A DNA stretch of 64,000 bases from Margaritispora aquatica (Eukaryota > Ascomycota > Leotiomycetes > Helotiales > Discinellaceae): assembly GCA_007644065.1 (NCBI GenBank), contig VJWN01000030.1:248001-312000 (forward strand), read 5' to 3'. The notes under the pieces are model-generated. The model saw nothing but the letters and a program-made list of their open reading frames with translations. It made no database searches and was not told the origin of the DNA. Each line of letters opens with the position of its first letter. Positions within the stretch are counted from its first letter, which is position 1. Made by a program: the position numbers and the translations under genes. Below are positions 1-11,182 of the stretch, in pieces.

Positions 1-118
1 GCTGTGCTGGCTAGCCGGCCTAGCTTTATCAAATCAAGGCGACCATTCTCCCCAGCATTGTCAAATGTCTTTGCATTGTAAAACACACAAGATCCCGTTT
101 TCCAGCGCTTGCTAACAG

Positions 119-1029
119 CTTCAGTGGCGATTCCTACACCACTGTTGGGTTTGATGTGAACGGCCTCCAGCCTAATGCGTCAAATCCGATCGGAAATCCA
201 GCATTTCCCGGCAGCACTGTAAGTACTAGCCATATTTTAATTTATGTTAATACAGGGGGAAAATAACAGACCGGCTTGAGGGTTTGGCATCGGGTTGCCC
301 AGTCATTCGGCGAAATTCCTGCTGATAATCCTACAGACGAGCGGTGGAAGTAATTGGATCGAAAATCTGATCACAAAAGATAATCGCACCCTGTCTTTGG
401 CCTATGACCTTGCAGTTTCCGGCGCAACCGTCGATTCCACACTCGTGGCGCCATACAAATCATCAGTCAAGTCATTCGTACAACAAGTTGTGTACTTCCA
501 AAACCACTATTCCGCGCACACGGATCTGTGGAACGGCACTAACTCGCTCTTCACCGTCTGGTTTGGCATTAACGATATCAATAATGGCTATTACGCTTCG
601 CCCAGCAACTGGACAGCACTAGCGCCTCTCGTCGTCAGCCAGTATTTTGCACAAGCGCAGCTGCTGTACGGGCTTGGCGCGAGGAAGTTTCTGTTCCTAA
701 CCGTGCCGCCGTTCTGGAAGGCGCCGACATTCCTAACCAGGAATGATACGGCGAGAGCTGAGCTAGAGGCGACAGTCGATGACTTCAATTGCTTGCTGGG
801 AAAGGCATATCAGAGTTTCAAGAGCAACAAAACGGATGTGAAGACTTGGTTGTTCAATACAACAACCGTTTTTAATACGGTGCTGGCGAATCCTACAGCT
901 TATGGATCAGCAAATGCAGCTTGCTCGAACAAGAATGGTGTTACCTGCTTGTGGTGGGATTACTTGCATCCGGGGTTAGCGATTCACAAGTTGTTAGCTG
1001 ATACTGTGGCAAACTTGACCAGGTTTTAA
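119..1029 (+). CDS. SGNH/GDSL acetylesterase, CE16-like, 5' partial
   Basis: Secreted-type SGNH hydrolase resembling fungal carbohydrate-esterase family 16, which removes acetyl groups from plant cell-wall oligosaccharides. Exon 119..218 holds the nucleophile block FSGDSYTT. An intron of 118 nt (219-336, GTAAGT to CTACAG) joins it in frame to 337..1029. The oxyanion block WFGINDI lies about one third into the last exon and the catalytic block WWDYLHPG (Asp-x-x-His) is near the C-terminus, so all SGNH residues are present. The last exon gives 230 codons and ends in TAA. The exon containing the start codon and signal peptide is not found: the only nearby ATG (64) runs into a stop, so a further intron must end at 105 or 118, and the gene begins near or beyond the left edge. 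Family call is from motif recognition; the substrate is inferred. Confidence 0.82.
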
Positions 1030-1381
1030 GAAACAGGAAGAGGATCAACGCCGTCTTCGGCAGCAAGAGTGGTGTAGTGGTTGAGAACTAGCACGTGAGA
1101 GGCGTGAATCACCACGTAAAACGATTACTTGAAATACGTAGTCGAAGTAAAAACATTTCAGAGTAGTGTCGGAGAAGCAGGACAACGCAGCAACAACGGC
1201 GAGCATAGGAACTTGCACGAAGACGGCGGCAATGATAATCACAGAGAGGTATCATATTGAATCATTCAGGGCATCGTTTCCTTTGAAGAGTCAATGAATA
1301 GTTTCTGTCCTAGGCCGTTACATCATTATTGTCCCGAAGGTCCCACATAAAGTCGTAAACTGCTGATTTGCCTTGAAAGCC
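1030..1381. other. Intergenic between convergent genes
   Basis: This short spacer separates the 3' ends of the acetylesterase and the STAND-N-like gene. I see no additional coding signal in it, only ordinary 3' flank sequence. Confidence 0.6.
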
Positions 1382-3367
1382 TCAATCTCGCCTTACTTTT
1401 CCATGATGCACAACACTACCACCTCCCACAAATGTAAGTCCAAAAGTTCCCGCAGATACCCAAGTTCTGTCATCACACCGCTCACACCTATAGCCGAAGG
1501 ACCTTGACTTATACACTATAAATTGCCATTCACTACCGCTATCCCGTACAGGACGAAGGGCATCCTCTTTGCAGAAGAAGCATGGTACTCTGTTGAATGG
1601 TCCAAAGGCAAAGTTAGCCATTTCTTCTTCTGCTCTAGCCTTAGCACTCTGTTCAGCGGCACTGATGGGTGGTTCTGGGGTAGTAGAATCGCCTGTTTCA
1701 TTCAACGTCTCCGTACCGTCATCGGATTGCCCCTCAGAATTGGGTTCTCCATCTTCCTCTTCTTCATCGTCGTCGTTGTTATCACCAAGAACGATTTCAA
1801 GTGGGGTTGCAACCGAGTACTGCTTGTTTGCACCTTGGTTGCTAACAACTAGAGTACGCGATCTTTGCATATAATCAGTATGCACAACAGTCAGTTTTAG
1901 ATGTTCTGTATCGGGAACATCATTGAAAGTAGAGTTTGCCCCGTGCCGCATTGTGACATTGAGGAAGCATGGCAGCTTCTGCTCAGTTCAATCAACATCC
2001 GAGGTGTTGAGCGAAATGTGATTGCACACAGTCGTAGGGCTGCAAGGCTCCTTCAGGATAAGAGTCGGTGATCCATCTTCCTGTACAATCAAAGTCTTTG
2101 CACAAAAGCTGAACCCTGCTGGGAATAAAGATCTGCAGTTGGTGAGTTCAATAGCTCCATCAATGAATATCTCGCCTTCTAGCTCGATATCTATCTCTTC
2201 GCTATCCGTAGGCTCGGTGACGGTTCCCCACATAAGTGTAGAATTCCCAGTGGATGTTTGTAGTTCGAAATCCTCTGGTTCCAAAAAGCTAAATTCCTCC
2301 GGTGACACACACTCGCCTGTCAAATCGGGATTCGGCATCTTGGATGACGCTGTGTCTCCTACAGAAAAGGTGAGAAGTTGACGGTCATGAACATTATCAG
2401 CCGACTTTATTTGGTTCTCATGTGAAGCACCGTAAACAAAGTCGACTGTTCCGTCGTTTCGCACTATCGCAATGTCTTCTCTAACTTCGTTCAGTCGTAT
2501 TTGACAAGACTGGAACTCGAGCTATGGCTTAGATCTTTTATTTCGTCAACGAGAGTGACCTGTTGTTTTGGGTGTTCTGGATGGCCATCCTGCACACAAA
2601 TGGACCGTTGAGATTTTTGAGGGGGTTGCCTGTTCCGAGGTCTCCTACGCTGGATAGCAAACACGCTTGTCTCCTTACGACGACAGATTTCTTTCAAATC
2701 ATTGAAGCCCTTTGACTGCGTGACCATCACTTCCGAGATGTTCTTTAATACAACCTGCAAAGCTTTTTTGCTTCAAAGCGAACTCGAGTCAGTCATGTAT
2801 TATCAGGAAATCAGAAGAGTTGCTCACTCGACTTGGTTATACAGCAACACTGCTGTTAAGGCCATGTGTTGAGATGACTCAATGTTTTTAGCTGCTCGTA
2901 TCAAGTTTTCGAAATGCTCTTGGCCAACAACAGTATCGAGAAAATCACTCGTTCGTTTGAAAGCGTTCTTAGCCCGGTGCAAGAACTTTTTCATTGCCGA
3001 GCTCCGAGTCTCTTGAAAACGCAGAATAAGGTTTTGGACGTCCTTCACGAGTTCATTCACGTTTTCGGTGTAGTGATCAATCACATTGAGCTCTTTGCCA
3101 TTTACTTGCACTGTGATGCCACGGACTACATCGGATCGCTCCACAAGAAAAACTACGAGAGCACTTGACTATCGAAAGAGAATCCGAGAGTCAGTTTAGT
3201 TGAATCGCCAAAATTTGAGGTTCTACCTTTTGAATGCCTTCCAGCACCAATCTATATCTATTCAGTGTATCGGCTGCGTTCTTGACATCCTTTACAAAGC
3301 GGACCAATTTTAATGTGCATTCGGCTAGCTGGGACACGCTGACGGCCAATCCAAAAGCTTCTGCCAT
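1382..3367 (-). CDS. HeLo/STAND N-terminal-like protein with C-terminal Cys4 motif
   Basis: Multi-exon gene of about 580 codons. Exon 1 (3367..3227) starts MAEAFGLAVSVSQLAECTLK, the helical opening seen in fungal STAND N-terminal/HeLo-like domains. Intron 3226-3169. Exon 2 (3168..2828). Intron 2827-2771 (GTGAGC). Exon 3 begins at 2770 (reads DKKALQVVLKN after the junction). A further intron whose acceptor is probably the TAG just before LEFQSCQIRLNEVRED is needed to switch frame; its donor is not unique. A 51-nt intron, 2029-1979, then removes an in-frame TGA. The last exon (1978..1382) has an acidic stretch and two paired-Cys motifs, PCFFC and CERC, likely a zinc knuckle. Members of this group often act in heterokaryon incompatibility or signalling, but function here is not shown. 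No NACHT/NB-ARC or ankyrin region is present, so it is a stand-alone form. Confidence 0.6.
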
Positions 3368-6053
3368 GGTCGTATCGTCCCAGCGAGCCCGTATGACACT
3401 TCGCCAATAAATCTAGTGGGTATCTGCTGCGGTAGAGAAATATGCTTTCGGTGAAAGGCTTCGAGGCGTTAGTACTATCTGGGGAAGACCGGGGTCAGAA
3501 GAGACTGGATAAGAAACTTGAAGCTGATCAAGGTCTCACCTAGATATCCCACAGAAGTCCTTATCTATAAGTTTCAATGCCTTGTATTGATGGCTCATGG
3601 GGGCACTGGTATAAAGGCTTTCTGCGAGGCTACAATAGCTTAGCAAGTGGGAGCACATGAATGAGTTCTATAGAGCCTTTCTAGATGCCTTTCGCATTGT
3701 TGGTTAGGCTTTTAGCGAGGCCACAACAGCCCAGCAAATGAGAACACATCAACGATTTCTACAGGTGCCTTTCCAGGTGCCTTACGCCCGACTTATATTT
3801 CGGTCGGCAGCTGTCCAATTCGGGTGTCCAATTCGGTGAGGCCACGAGCAATGCAACCACCTCGCCTCCCGAGTAATGTTCAATGTCAACCAAAAGGAAG
3901 TGCAAATTCAGCATTAGATTTTTAACTCACCCTAGACAGAGGCGCTTCCCTCCCTGCATGCGATTATGCTCAGCCTTTTGAGTTGTGATGGAAACCAAAC
4001 CTTAGGTTTCCGTCACTTTGTATACTACCATCGGCCATCGACTCTTTTAATACAACAACACTGGTTTTCGAAATTTTGACTGCAAGTATAGGTAAAGTAA
4101 GGAACTTTGAGATCAAGTCTTTTTATTTGCTATGTACGGTTGTCGAAGCTTAAAACAAAATTATCACTCCAAATTAAATTCGATTCACATACTTTAATGT
4201 GACTTACAAGCCGAGGTTGAGCATGGGCTAGGGTCGAGATGCATGCTGATGGTGGCTTCGCTTGAGCATTTACTATCGATGAAAAGTCAATGTGAGTTGG
4301 TATATTGCGGTCTAGCAAGCCACTAAGTATAAAGTAAAGCCTGGTTGCCTTTAGTGACAGGCATAAGGACGATTAGGCGATGCACTGAACACTGCCCATG
4401 CAGTCTCCTATGAGAAATACTCACCTCTGCACCACCATCATTTCTTTCCACATCAAGGCTCTTCACTGAGAAATTATCGCACCAGAATCGTGCAAGATCT
4501 CATGATCAGCGTTTCTGAGTTTTGTCATTTTGTTGCCATAACTGCGTAGCTGATTCACTGCTGTCAATTGATGTCGCAACAGTCATGTACATAGTCTAAT
4601 GCTCCACGAGCTATATTCCGGAATGAAGACTCCAGGTTTTTGACCGTAGAGGCAAGAGAAACATCTCTTAGCCAAAATAAAAGTCATAGGAAATGAGACA
4701 TAGATACGGATGTTTATTATGCTGTGTTACTGTGATCGGTTATTGAGGTCTGCATGTGGAAGCTCAATGCGACTTTGTACCTGTAAGCCAAAGTTGAATC
4801 GAGGTGATTCTAACTCAAGTCAAGTCCTTTCTTCTAGCATGATTCAATTCATGCTTGTGAATGTGAGAAAGCGGAATTCGTCTGTGTAGTGAGCAGTAGA
4901 TACTTTCCTATATGTCCGTCAAAACTAGGAAGTGAAATTAGTTTCAATTTTTGGTTTCGCATTTCAATGAACCTCGTTGCTGCAATTCTAACATATGACC
5001 TTCAAATGCTGATTTACCTTTGAGTGGCATAGCTCACTGAACGAGTAAGCCTAAGAACACTTTAAGCAGGTTTCATGGTGCAAATATAATTTCTCTACTT
5101 GCAAACCTCCAACATGATCCACAACAGATGTGAACACAGGTGTACAACAAACTCCCCTACAACCATTTGCAAAGAAACCATACCGTCGCAACGCTCAATA
5201 TACTCGACTAAACCACTCTCAAACTGCCTCCAAGGAGATGGATGCATATGCTCCAGTCTCGCGTAACTGTCCTATGAAGATCCAAAGCGAGAGTTTCTCA
5301 ACTCAAGACCAATGCATGAAGGACACGTCCTCACGAGGCTAATATGTGTTACAAGACAACCAACACCCATCGTTTTCGAGCGAGCCAATACATTGTCCTC
5401 GCCTATGATTGGCTTCCTGTTGAAGTGAAGGCTCGTCCATTTGCTTTTGTCGAGTTTGGTCAAGATGGGGGTTACCGACTTGACAAAGTTGAAACCCGAA
5501 TCGTCAAACAAAAAGTGTTTGTTTTTTGAAAGCTTTTCGACTCCACTGTATCGTCCCAAAAGCGCTTGTGTAAGGTAGCTTCTCAAATCTTGTTTCTGCG
5601 CCTAGATCTCGCTAAACAAAATATGGTTCACATGTGTCGTTACAGCACGTGGGTTTCTCTACCAGAACTGCTCTGGATATCAACTAAAATGATATCAGAT
5701 CACAATTCACGCACTACCTATCTAACAAGAAAACAAGTGAGTAATGCGTGGTGATGTCACGGATCACTGACAGCTGAAATGTCTTGCTTTGCTGCGCAAT
5801 TACTGGGAATCATGCATTTGGCGCTAGCGAATACCTGTCTCACGATTGTTGTTGACCCCGCCCCCGCACCATGATTCACATTTATCCATGGTCTACGACT
5901 ACGATATAATGCTTTGCTGGTCTGGAACCTTTCAAACTACCTATTTACCGTACTCTTGAAGACTTGAATTCTTTTCGTCCAAAAAGCAGACTTCATTTAT
6001 TCTTCGAAAATATCCTCATCTGATCAAGTGCTTGGCATCTGTGCATCATCAAA
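3368..6053. other. Intergenic, divergent promoters
   Basis: This 2.7-kb stretch lies between two divergently oriented genes and is AT-richer than the coding regions. Apart from the tandem duplication at its left end and a direct repeat of GTGTCCAATTCGG near 3817-3840, I see only short unrecognised frames (for example 5130-5342 and 5272-5586 on opposite strands), which I do not call genes. Confidence 0.5.
3615..3788. repeat. Diverged tandem duplication, about 91-bp period
   Basis: Copy A (3615-3694) and copy B (3706-3788) align along their length: AGGCTTT, GCGAGGC(T/C)ACAA(T/C)AGC, AGCAA(G/A)TG, CACAT, CCTTTC, GTGCCTT and so on. Most differences are transitions. The pair lies upstream of the STAND-N-like gene. 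No ORF is preserved, so it is a decayed duplication rather than a gene. Confidence 0.6.
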
Positions 6054-7700
6054 ATGGCGGCAATGCTTCAGAAACTAACTGGTGAGGGAAGTGGAGAGTC
6101 TGCTGGTAAGTTGATATCTTCTAGCCCTTGATCAAATATTATGTACATCTGCTGAACGTGTAACTGTCTAGGTGCTCTGAACGAGATCGTTGAACAGCTA
6201 TGGCCCAATATCAATGTTGCCGGCAGCAGGATGATCAAGGAAATCGTCGAGCCGATGTTCAAGGTCATGCTTCCTGGCCCTCTCGCATCACTTCACTTTA
6301 CCAAAGTCGACTTGGGTCATGTGCCTCTTGTCTTCTCCAATGTTCAAGTTACCAAGACTGCCTCAGATGGGATCAAGCTAGACTTAAATGTTGACTGGGA
6401 TGGAAAGTGTGATATTTCGCTCGATGCAGATCTCATTCCTGGAGTTGTAAGTTTGATAATTGGGACTTCTTTACTAGCAGTCTACTGACTCATATCACAG
6501 GGAGTAAAGCATGCCGAACTTCACGGCAGGCTCTCTGTTCTGCTGTGTCCTCTCACAAACATTATCCCACTCGTAAGTCAACCAAAATGAAAACTGAACT
6601 TACCTAAGTATTAACCATGCCCACAGATTGGAGCCGCTCAAGTGGCTTTCATCAACACCCCAGTCCTGAAGCTAGACTTCACCGGCGCCGCCGACGTAGC
6701 CGACTTCTCCATGATCAACGACGCAGTCCTAAAAGTGATCCTGGGCATCATCAACGGCATGGCCGTCCTCCCCAACCGTTTCCTCGTCAAGTTGGACCCC
6801 ACCAACGACTACTTCAAGACCTACCACCACCCGCACGGCATCCTCCGCGTGACCATGGAAAAAGCCTGGGGATTCGCCGAAGAGTCCCAAACGAAGTCCA
6901 AGAAGCTGTTCTCGAAGCTCATGCGATCGAGTCCAGATTGCTACACCAAGATCAACGTGGGTGCCGAGCCGTCGTGGAGGACATCCACCAAAAACAACAC
7001 TACCACTCCGGTGTGGAACGAGAGCCACGATTTCGTCGTCTCTGATTTCGACCAGTGCATCAAAATCGACGTGCAGGATCACGATGTCGGCTCCGACGAT
7101 CAGGTCGGTCTGGCCGTCACCACCGTCTCTGAGATCTTGACTGCAGGCGGCAGGCAAGAATTGTCCATGGTGCACAAAGGCGAGGAGACGAACGGCAGGC
7201 TATCTCTATCCTGCGAATATTTCGAACTTGCCTCCGACAGCGGCAGTTTCTCCACGTCGGCCCACAAAGGCGATGGCCTGGTGTGTGGTGTCCTCACCAT
7301 TCTCATTGCCGGCGCATTCGGCATCGAGGGGTCGCGCAAAGAGCTCAACCCAAGCGTGGTCGTGACGTGGGGAGAAACGAACCGCTTCCAGACGGCCGTG
7401 AAGACCGATGCGCCAGGCACGGATATCAGCAATCCGTCGTTCGACCAGTGCTTCCGCGTTTTGGTCACGCCGGACATGGTGGGGAGTGGTGCTGAGAATT
7501 TGAGGATCGCGTGTATGAATAAGACGGAGGAGGTGGGCAGCTTGGATGTGCCGTTTGAGGATTTGTTGAGGGCGCCTGATATGACGCTGCAGGATAACTT
7601 TGATGTCGGTAGCGGAACGACGGTGAGGGCGAGCTTTTGCCTGCGGGGTGTCAAGGCTACGAATTTGCAGGAGTTGAACCTGCCTCTGCGTCAGAAGTAA
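6054..7700 (+). CDS. SMP-like and C2-domain protein (tricalbin/E-Syt-like lipid tether)
   Basis: Four exons, 6054..6105, 6172..6446, 6501..6572 and 6627..7700, joined at GTAAG/TAG, GTAAGT/CACAG and GTAAGT/CACAG junctions in perfect phase, give 490 residues. Residues about 20-200 resemble the SMP lipid-transfer fold of extended synaptotagmins (a helical NEIVEQLWPNINVAGSRMI start, then a VKHAELHGRLSVLL core). Residues about 204-320 form a C2-type domain with Asp-rich loop DVQDHDVGSDDQ, and 348-455 look like a second, degenerate C2 domain lacking those Asp. There is no N-terminal transmembrane hairpin, unlike yeast tricalbins, so this may be a soluble or peripherally bound variant acting at membrane contact sites. 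Family assignment is from overall pattern and is my inference. Start chosen because AAAATGG is a good fungal initiation context and the first codons splice in frame. Confidence 0.72.
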
Positions 7701-8867
7701 AAAAGGTTGTGTTGATACCGGTACCGGTACTGGTTATGTCGTGTTTGCGTAAAAGTGTTAGTGGCTATAGTTCTACCACTAAATGAGTTATCTGCATATC
7801 GCAAGCTGTGTTTACGCACATGTTATCAAGACATTCACTTCCTGATTTCTTCACTTATTTCTGATAAGCTGGCAGACTTGTAGTCTGACGTTGATGAGCT
7901 TAAATATGATATTAATGGTAGGCTTTCGTGCTTGACAAAATCCCCCGAGAATACAGCACAAGAATCTTACAAATTGCAAGTTTTCTAACCGTCCTTATAT
8001 TGCTCGCATAGTTAGGTAAAGCAAACATACATATTAGCAAACTTACTCTCTCACAAGATCACGTCCATAGTAACAGCCAAGCTAAAGCAGACTCATGAAG
8101 ATCACCTCACCAACAGCAACCAAGACACCTTCTCGAACCACCTCGATCGAATCCACGGTGCCGGGACTGTCTACCAGGAACCCTGATGCACCCGGATCGT
8201 GAACCGTACTGATAACTGCCTTGGGTGCTGCAGGCTTGGAGCCGAGCTCTGTTCCCTCTATACCAAACATCGCCAATAGCCGATACGGTATCAAGTATCG
8301 GCCTGGTCAAAAAATCGATAGCTTGACAGAAGTTCCTTCGACTCTGACCTGACCAACAGATATCTCTCGGTACATTACGGTCAAGCATGCCCAGCACCCT
8401 TCTTCTTGAAACCGATCGAGAAATTTCGGCCCAAGGCCGCCGAGTAGCTTCGCCATGAAACGAAGTAGCGAATTAGACTACGTATTCTCTTGTCAAATTT
8501 CATATAGAAACCAAGCGATATTTCAAGCATACACGTACTTGGTACTTGTGAATGTGAGGAAATATTACCTTTTGGGATGCGTATTCGCCTAAAGCCCACT
8601 CAAGTCAAGCAAGGCCTCACATCTCCAGACCCTCCCGAAACCCAATTCTAGCAATTGGCATTTTTGGGCGATACTGATCCCAAGGCCAGCAGATCTGACT
8701 TGTCTAAATCTCTCTTTGACATGTAGTCGGTATAAGTACCCTGTCTCCTCTCCCCACCATTCCACAAGCACTCACTTCAGCAACACATCACATGGCAATC
8801 CTCGCTCTCCACACACATACCACAACCACAACCGCCATTCCTTACAAACCACCAACCCTCCAACAAA
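7701..8867. other. Intergenic, upstream of small secreted-protein gene
   Basis: No confident gene. On the minus strand 8294-8082 a 70-codon frame (containing GIEGTELGSKPAAPKAVIS) has coding-like composition but no recognised domain or convincing first exon. CT-rich sequence just before 8868 looks like a fungal 5' leader. Confidence 0.45.
8731..8736 (+). promoter_or_regulatory. TATA-like box of the small Cys-rich protein gene
   Basis: TATAAG lies 137 nt before the ATG at 8868. It is followed by the pyrimidine-rich stretch CCCTGTCTCCTCTCCCCACC, a common arrangement at fungal transcription starts. Inferred from position and sequence only. Confidence 0.4.
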
Positions 8868-9080
8868 ATGAAGCCCAGCTCTCTCCTCGTCGTCATCTCC
8901 CTCCCCGCTCTCACAATAGCGCGATGCAACGGCGGTGATGGCACACTCGGGACCTGTATCGCGTGGTGCTCGGATACCAATAGGTCGCAGCCCTACTCTG
9001 TTGTCAACGAGTGTATTCGGACTGTGTGCGATACTTGCGTTTCTCGAAGAGGGAGAATGCGCCTTTCCTGTTCGTCGTAA
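8868..9080 (+). CDS. Small Cys-rich secreted protein
   Basis: A 70-residue single-exon frame. MKPSSLLVVISLPALTIA is a clear signal peptide, with cleavage likely just before RCNGG. The mature part of about 52 residues holds seven Cys (CNGG, GTC, AWC, NEC, TVCDTC, LSC) and is basic at the end. The ATG lies in the context ACAAAATGAA with a TATA-like box and CT-rich leader upstream. I do not recognise a family. Size, secretion signal and Cys spacing match the small secreted proteins of plant-associated fungi, so an effector or antimicrobial role is possible but not shown. An odd Cys count suggests either a free Cys, dimerisation, or a missed 3' exon (a GTAAGG donor-like site overlaps the stop codon). 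Confidence 0.55.
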   Translation: MKPSSLLVVISLPALTIARCNGGDGTLGTCIAWCSDTNRSQPYSVVNECIRTVCDTCVSRRGRMRLSCSS

Positions 9081-10278
9081 GGCTCCTTGGTTGGCTATAT
9101 ATGCTGTGAGGTGGAATCTGATTTTGTGTCGGAGGTTTGGTAGTCTGGGGAAATGCGAGGTTCGTCGGTTTTCTACCATTGTGGCTGCGCTTTGTCGATT
9201 GGGGATGAGCTGGGTTTGTGGATTGTTGAGTTGGTTGCGGTGTCTCGATCTTTGGGATATGTGCAGTGTGTGTAGTTTGGACTAGAGATGCGAAGTGGAC
9301 TTTTTCAATGGTATTCCTGAATTCGAAGATGAGGATTAGTTTCTGAAGGCATCACTTTGCAGTTTAGCGCCCCTGACTTGACGGAAGTGTGACTAGAATA
9401 GCGTAAACTCCAAACAATTCCCCCTAGATATTAGAGCGTGGATGCCACTTTCCTATAGCAAGGGTATCACGGCATCTGGGTAGGTGAGAGTGAGTTGGCT
9501 TTTGCAAGACGAAGGACATTCGCTTAGCATGAAAGCGAGGAGAAGAAGTAATGAGATATCTCTGCTGAGCACAGATTTGAATGAGATTTAGGAATACTTC
9601 CAGCTTTCCACGTTACTGAACAGATTGAAAGAGTTCTGCCTCTTGATCTTTCTCACCAAACCCTTGCATGAGAAGTATACTTGGCAATGGGTTTGGGTTT
9701 TACTGAGGATTCTGGATTTGGGAAGATCTCTTTCACGGAATTTTTCCATTCCACTCATATCACAGAATATTGATCTTGGAATGGAAAAAAAACAAAGAGC
9801 CGTCCACCATTAATTAAATACTTATTCTCCTGCTCAACCCAACGAGCCATTGACCAATGACGGGCTGACTAATACAAGCGAGGATAGGTATAGGTCCCTT
9901 ACCTTGTTGCCTTCTACCTTGTACAGGATCAGGTTTGTTTTGACGCCGAATTGAAAAAGCTGCCCAAGCAAACCCAACTCTAAGCGCCACCCTCGCTCTC
10001 TCTCTCTCTCACACACACACTCTCTCTCTTTCTCCTGGCCTGATACAGGACCCAAGATCCACGAACAGGGACGATCCATTCATTAATGCAAACACAACGG
10101 TTCGGACCGAGTACAATTGACAACAAATCCATTCAACAAAATTCAACAAACCCAAGCCAGTACCTGACCTACCCAGATATCTTAGGTACTTTACTATCCA
10201 AAAGAAAGAACGGACTGTAACTCCGAATACACACGTGACTGTGGCTAAGTTCCATTCTCCCAACATGCAAAAGCTGTC

Positions 10279-10326
10279 ACTCCCACTCCCACTCCCACTC
10301 CCACTCCCACTCCCACTCCCACTCCC
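10279..10326. repeat. Perfect hexamer minisatellite (ACTCCC)8
   Basis: Eight perfect copies of ACTCCC. Read on the minus strand this yields an artificial Gly-Ser run in a long open frame (10503-10009), which is why that frame should not be taken as a gene. Confidence 0.9.
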
Positions 10327-10530
10327 GCTCTCCGTCCGCTGTCTGCTGGAAGTTCCCTTCCTCCCCCACTTCGGGCACTTCTCTGATCTACCTTGAAGAC
10401 GACTTCTTCCATGGAACACTCTCGACTTCTGATACTTCGGATTCTTTGTACTTATGGCCACCCCAGGAACAGCCGCTGTCACAAGTCCAAGCGGTTTGAA
10501 CATCCCACCAAGTCTACCTTATGTACTGTG

Positions 10531-10560
10531 ATCTTTTGTGGTCTTTTGTGGTCTTTTGTG
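10531..10560. repeat. Decamer tandem repeat, three copies
   Basis: Three units of (G/A)TCTTTTGTG in tandem, followed by a partial unit, in the upstream region of the DUF8035 gene. Confidence 0.8.
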
Positions 10561-11182
10561 GTCTACTATAGTCCACTATGGCCTTCTTTCATGCCCTAAA
10601 CTCCTGATTTTCCCAATTATAGATTCTCCATGTATATCTCCCGTCCCAGATTTCTCCCCTTTCTGCCCACTTCAACGACATTTTTTTTCTTTTTCTCTCT
10701 TCTCACCTTCTCACCTTCTCACCCCTCTCACCCCTCTCACCCTCTTCACCACCTCCCTCCGCATGCACTCTGATGTCAGAAGATCCACCGTGCCGAGTAG
10801 AATTGACCATTTGTACCCTGAACTGGTGATGCTTGCAGTGATTTGGGCTTAGCGATCCAGTGGGAAGCCCGTTCTGCAGTGGGTTTCAGCCAAACTTAGC
10901 CTGTGACAGCGCAGGAATCGAACTCCTATCACACCGGAGAGACGACTCAAGAGCCACCATTCCAGCCCAAACCAACCCCTCTACATGGATAATCGTCATC
11001 CCACCAAGTTGCTCTTTGCATTGTCTCATCCTCACAGCCTTATCAATACGAATACAAATTCTTTCCCTCCAAGTCTTCTGCTCTTGATTTTCAAACAAAA
11101 GCTCCATTCATTTTCGTTGATTGCGTGATTGCGACCCATCGAATACTTTTTTTTACGATATCAGTCTAGATACAGTGTCATC

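Larger units (their letters stand above)
9081..11182. other. Intergenic with simple repeats, 5' region of DUF8035 gene
   Basis: No gene recognised. It contains the hexamer minisatellite at 10279-10326, a TGGTCTTTTG decamer repeat at 10531-10560, CT/CA-rich tracts at 9990-10035, and pyrimidine-rich leader sequence from 10660 to 10760. A tRNA-like B-box at about 10907-10930 on the minus strand does not fold as a full cloverleaf. Confidence 0.5.

Noticed and set aside
6729..7654. Long minus-strand frames opposite the SMP/C2 gene
   Set aside because: They are shadows of the plus-strand coding exon, which carries the recognisable domains and splice sites.
8082..8294. 70-codon minus-strand coding-like frame
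   Set aside because: Composition is plausible, but no domain, signal peptide or linked exon could be found.
10009..10503. 164-codon minus-strand frame with a Gly-Ser run
   Set aside because: The run comes from the ACTCCC minisatellite, and the rest has no domain and overlaps CT-rich leader sequence.
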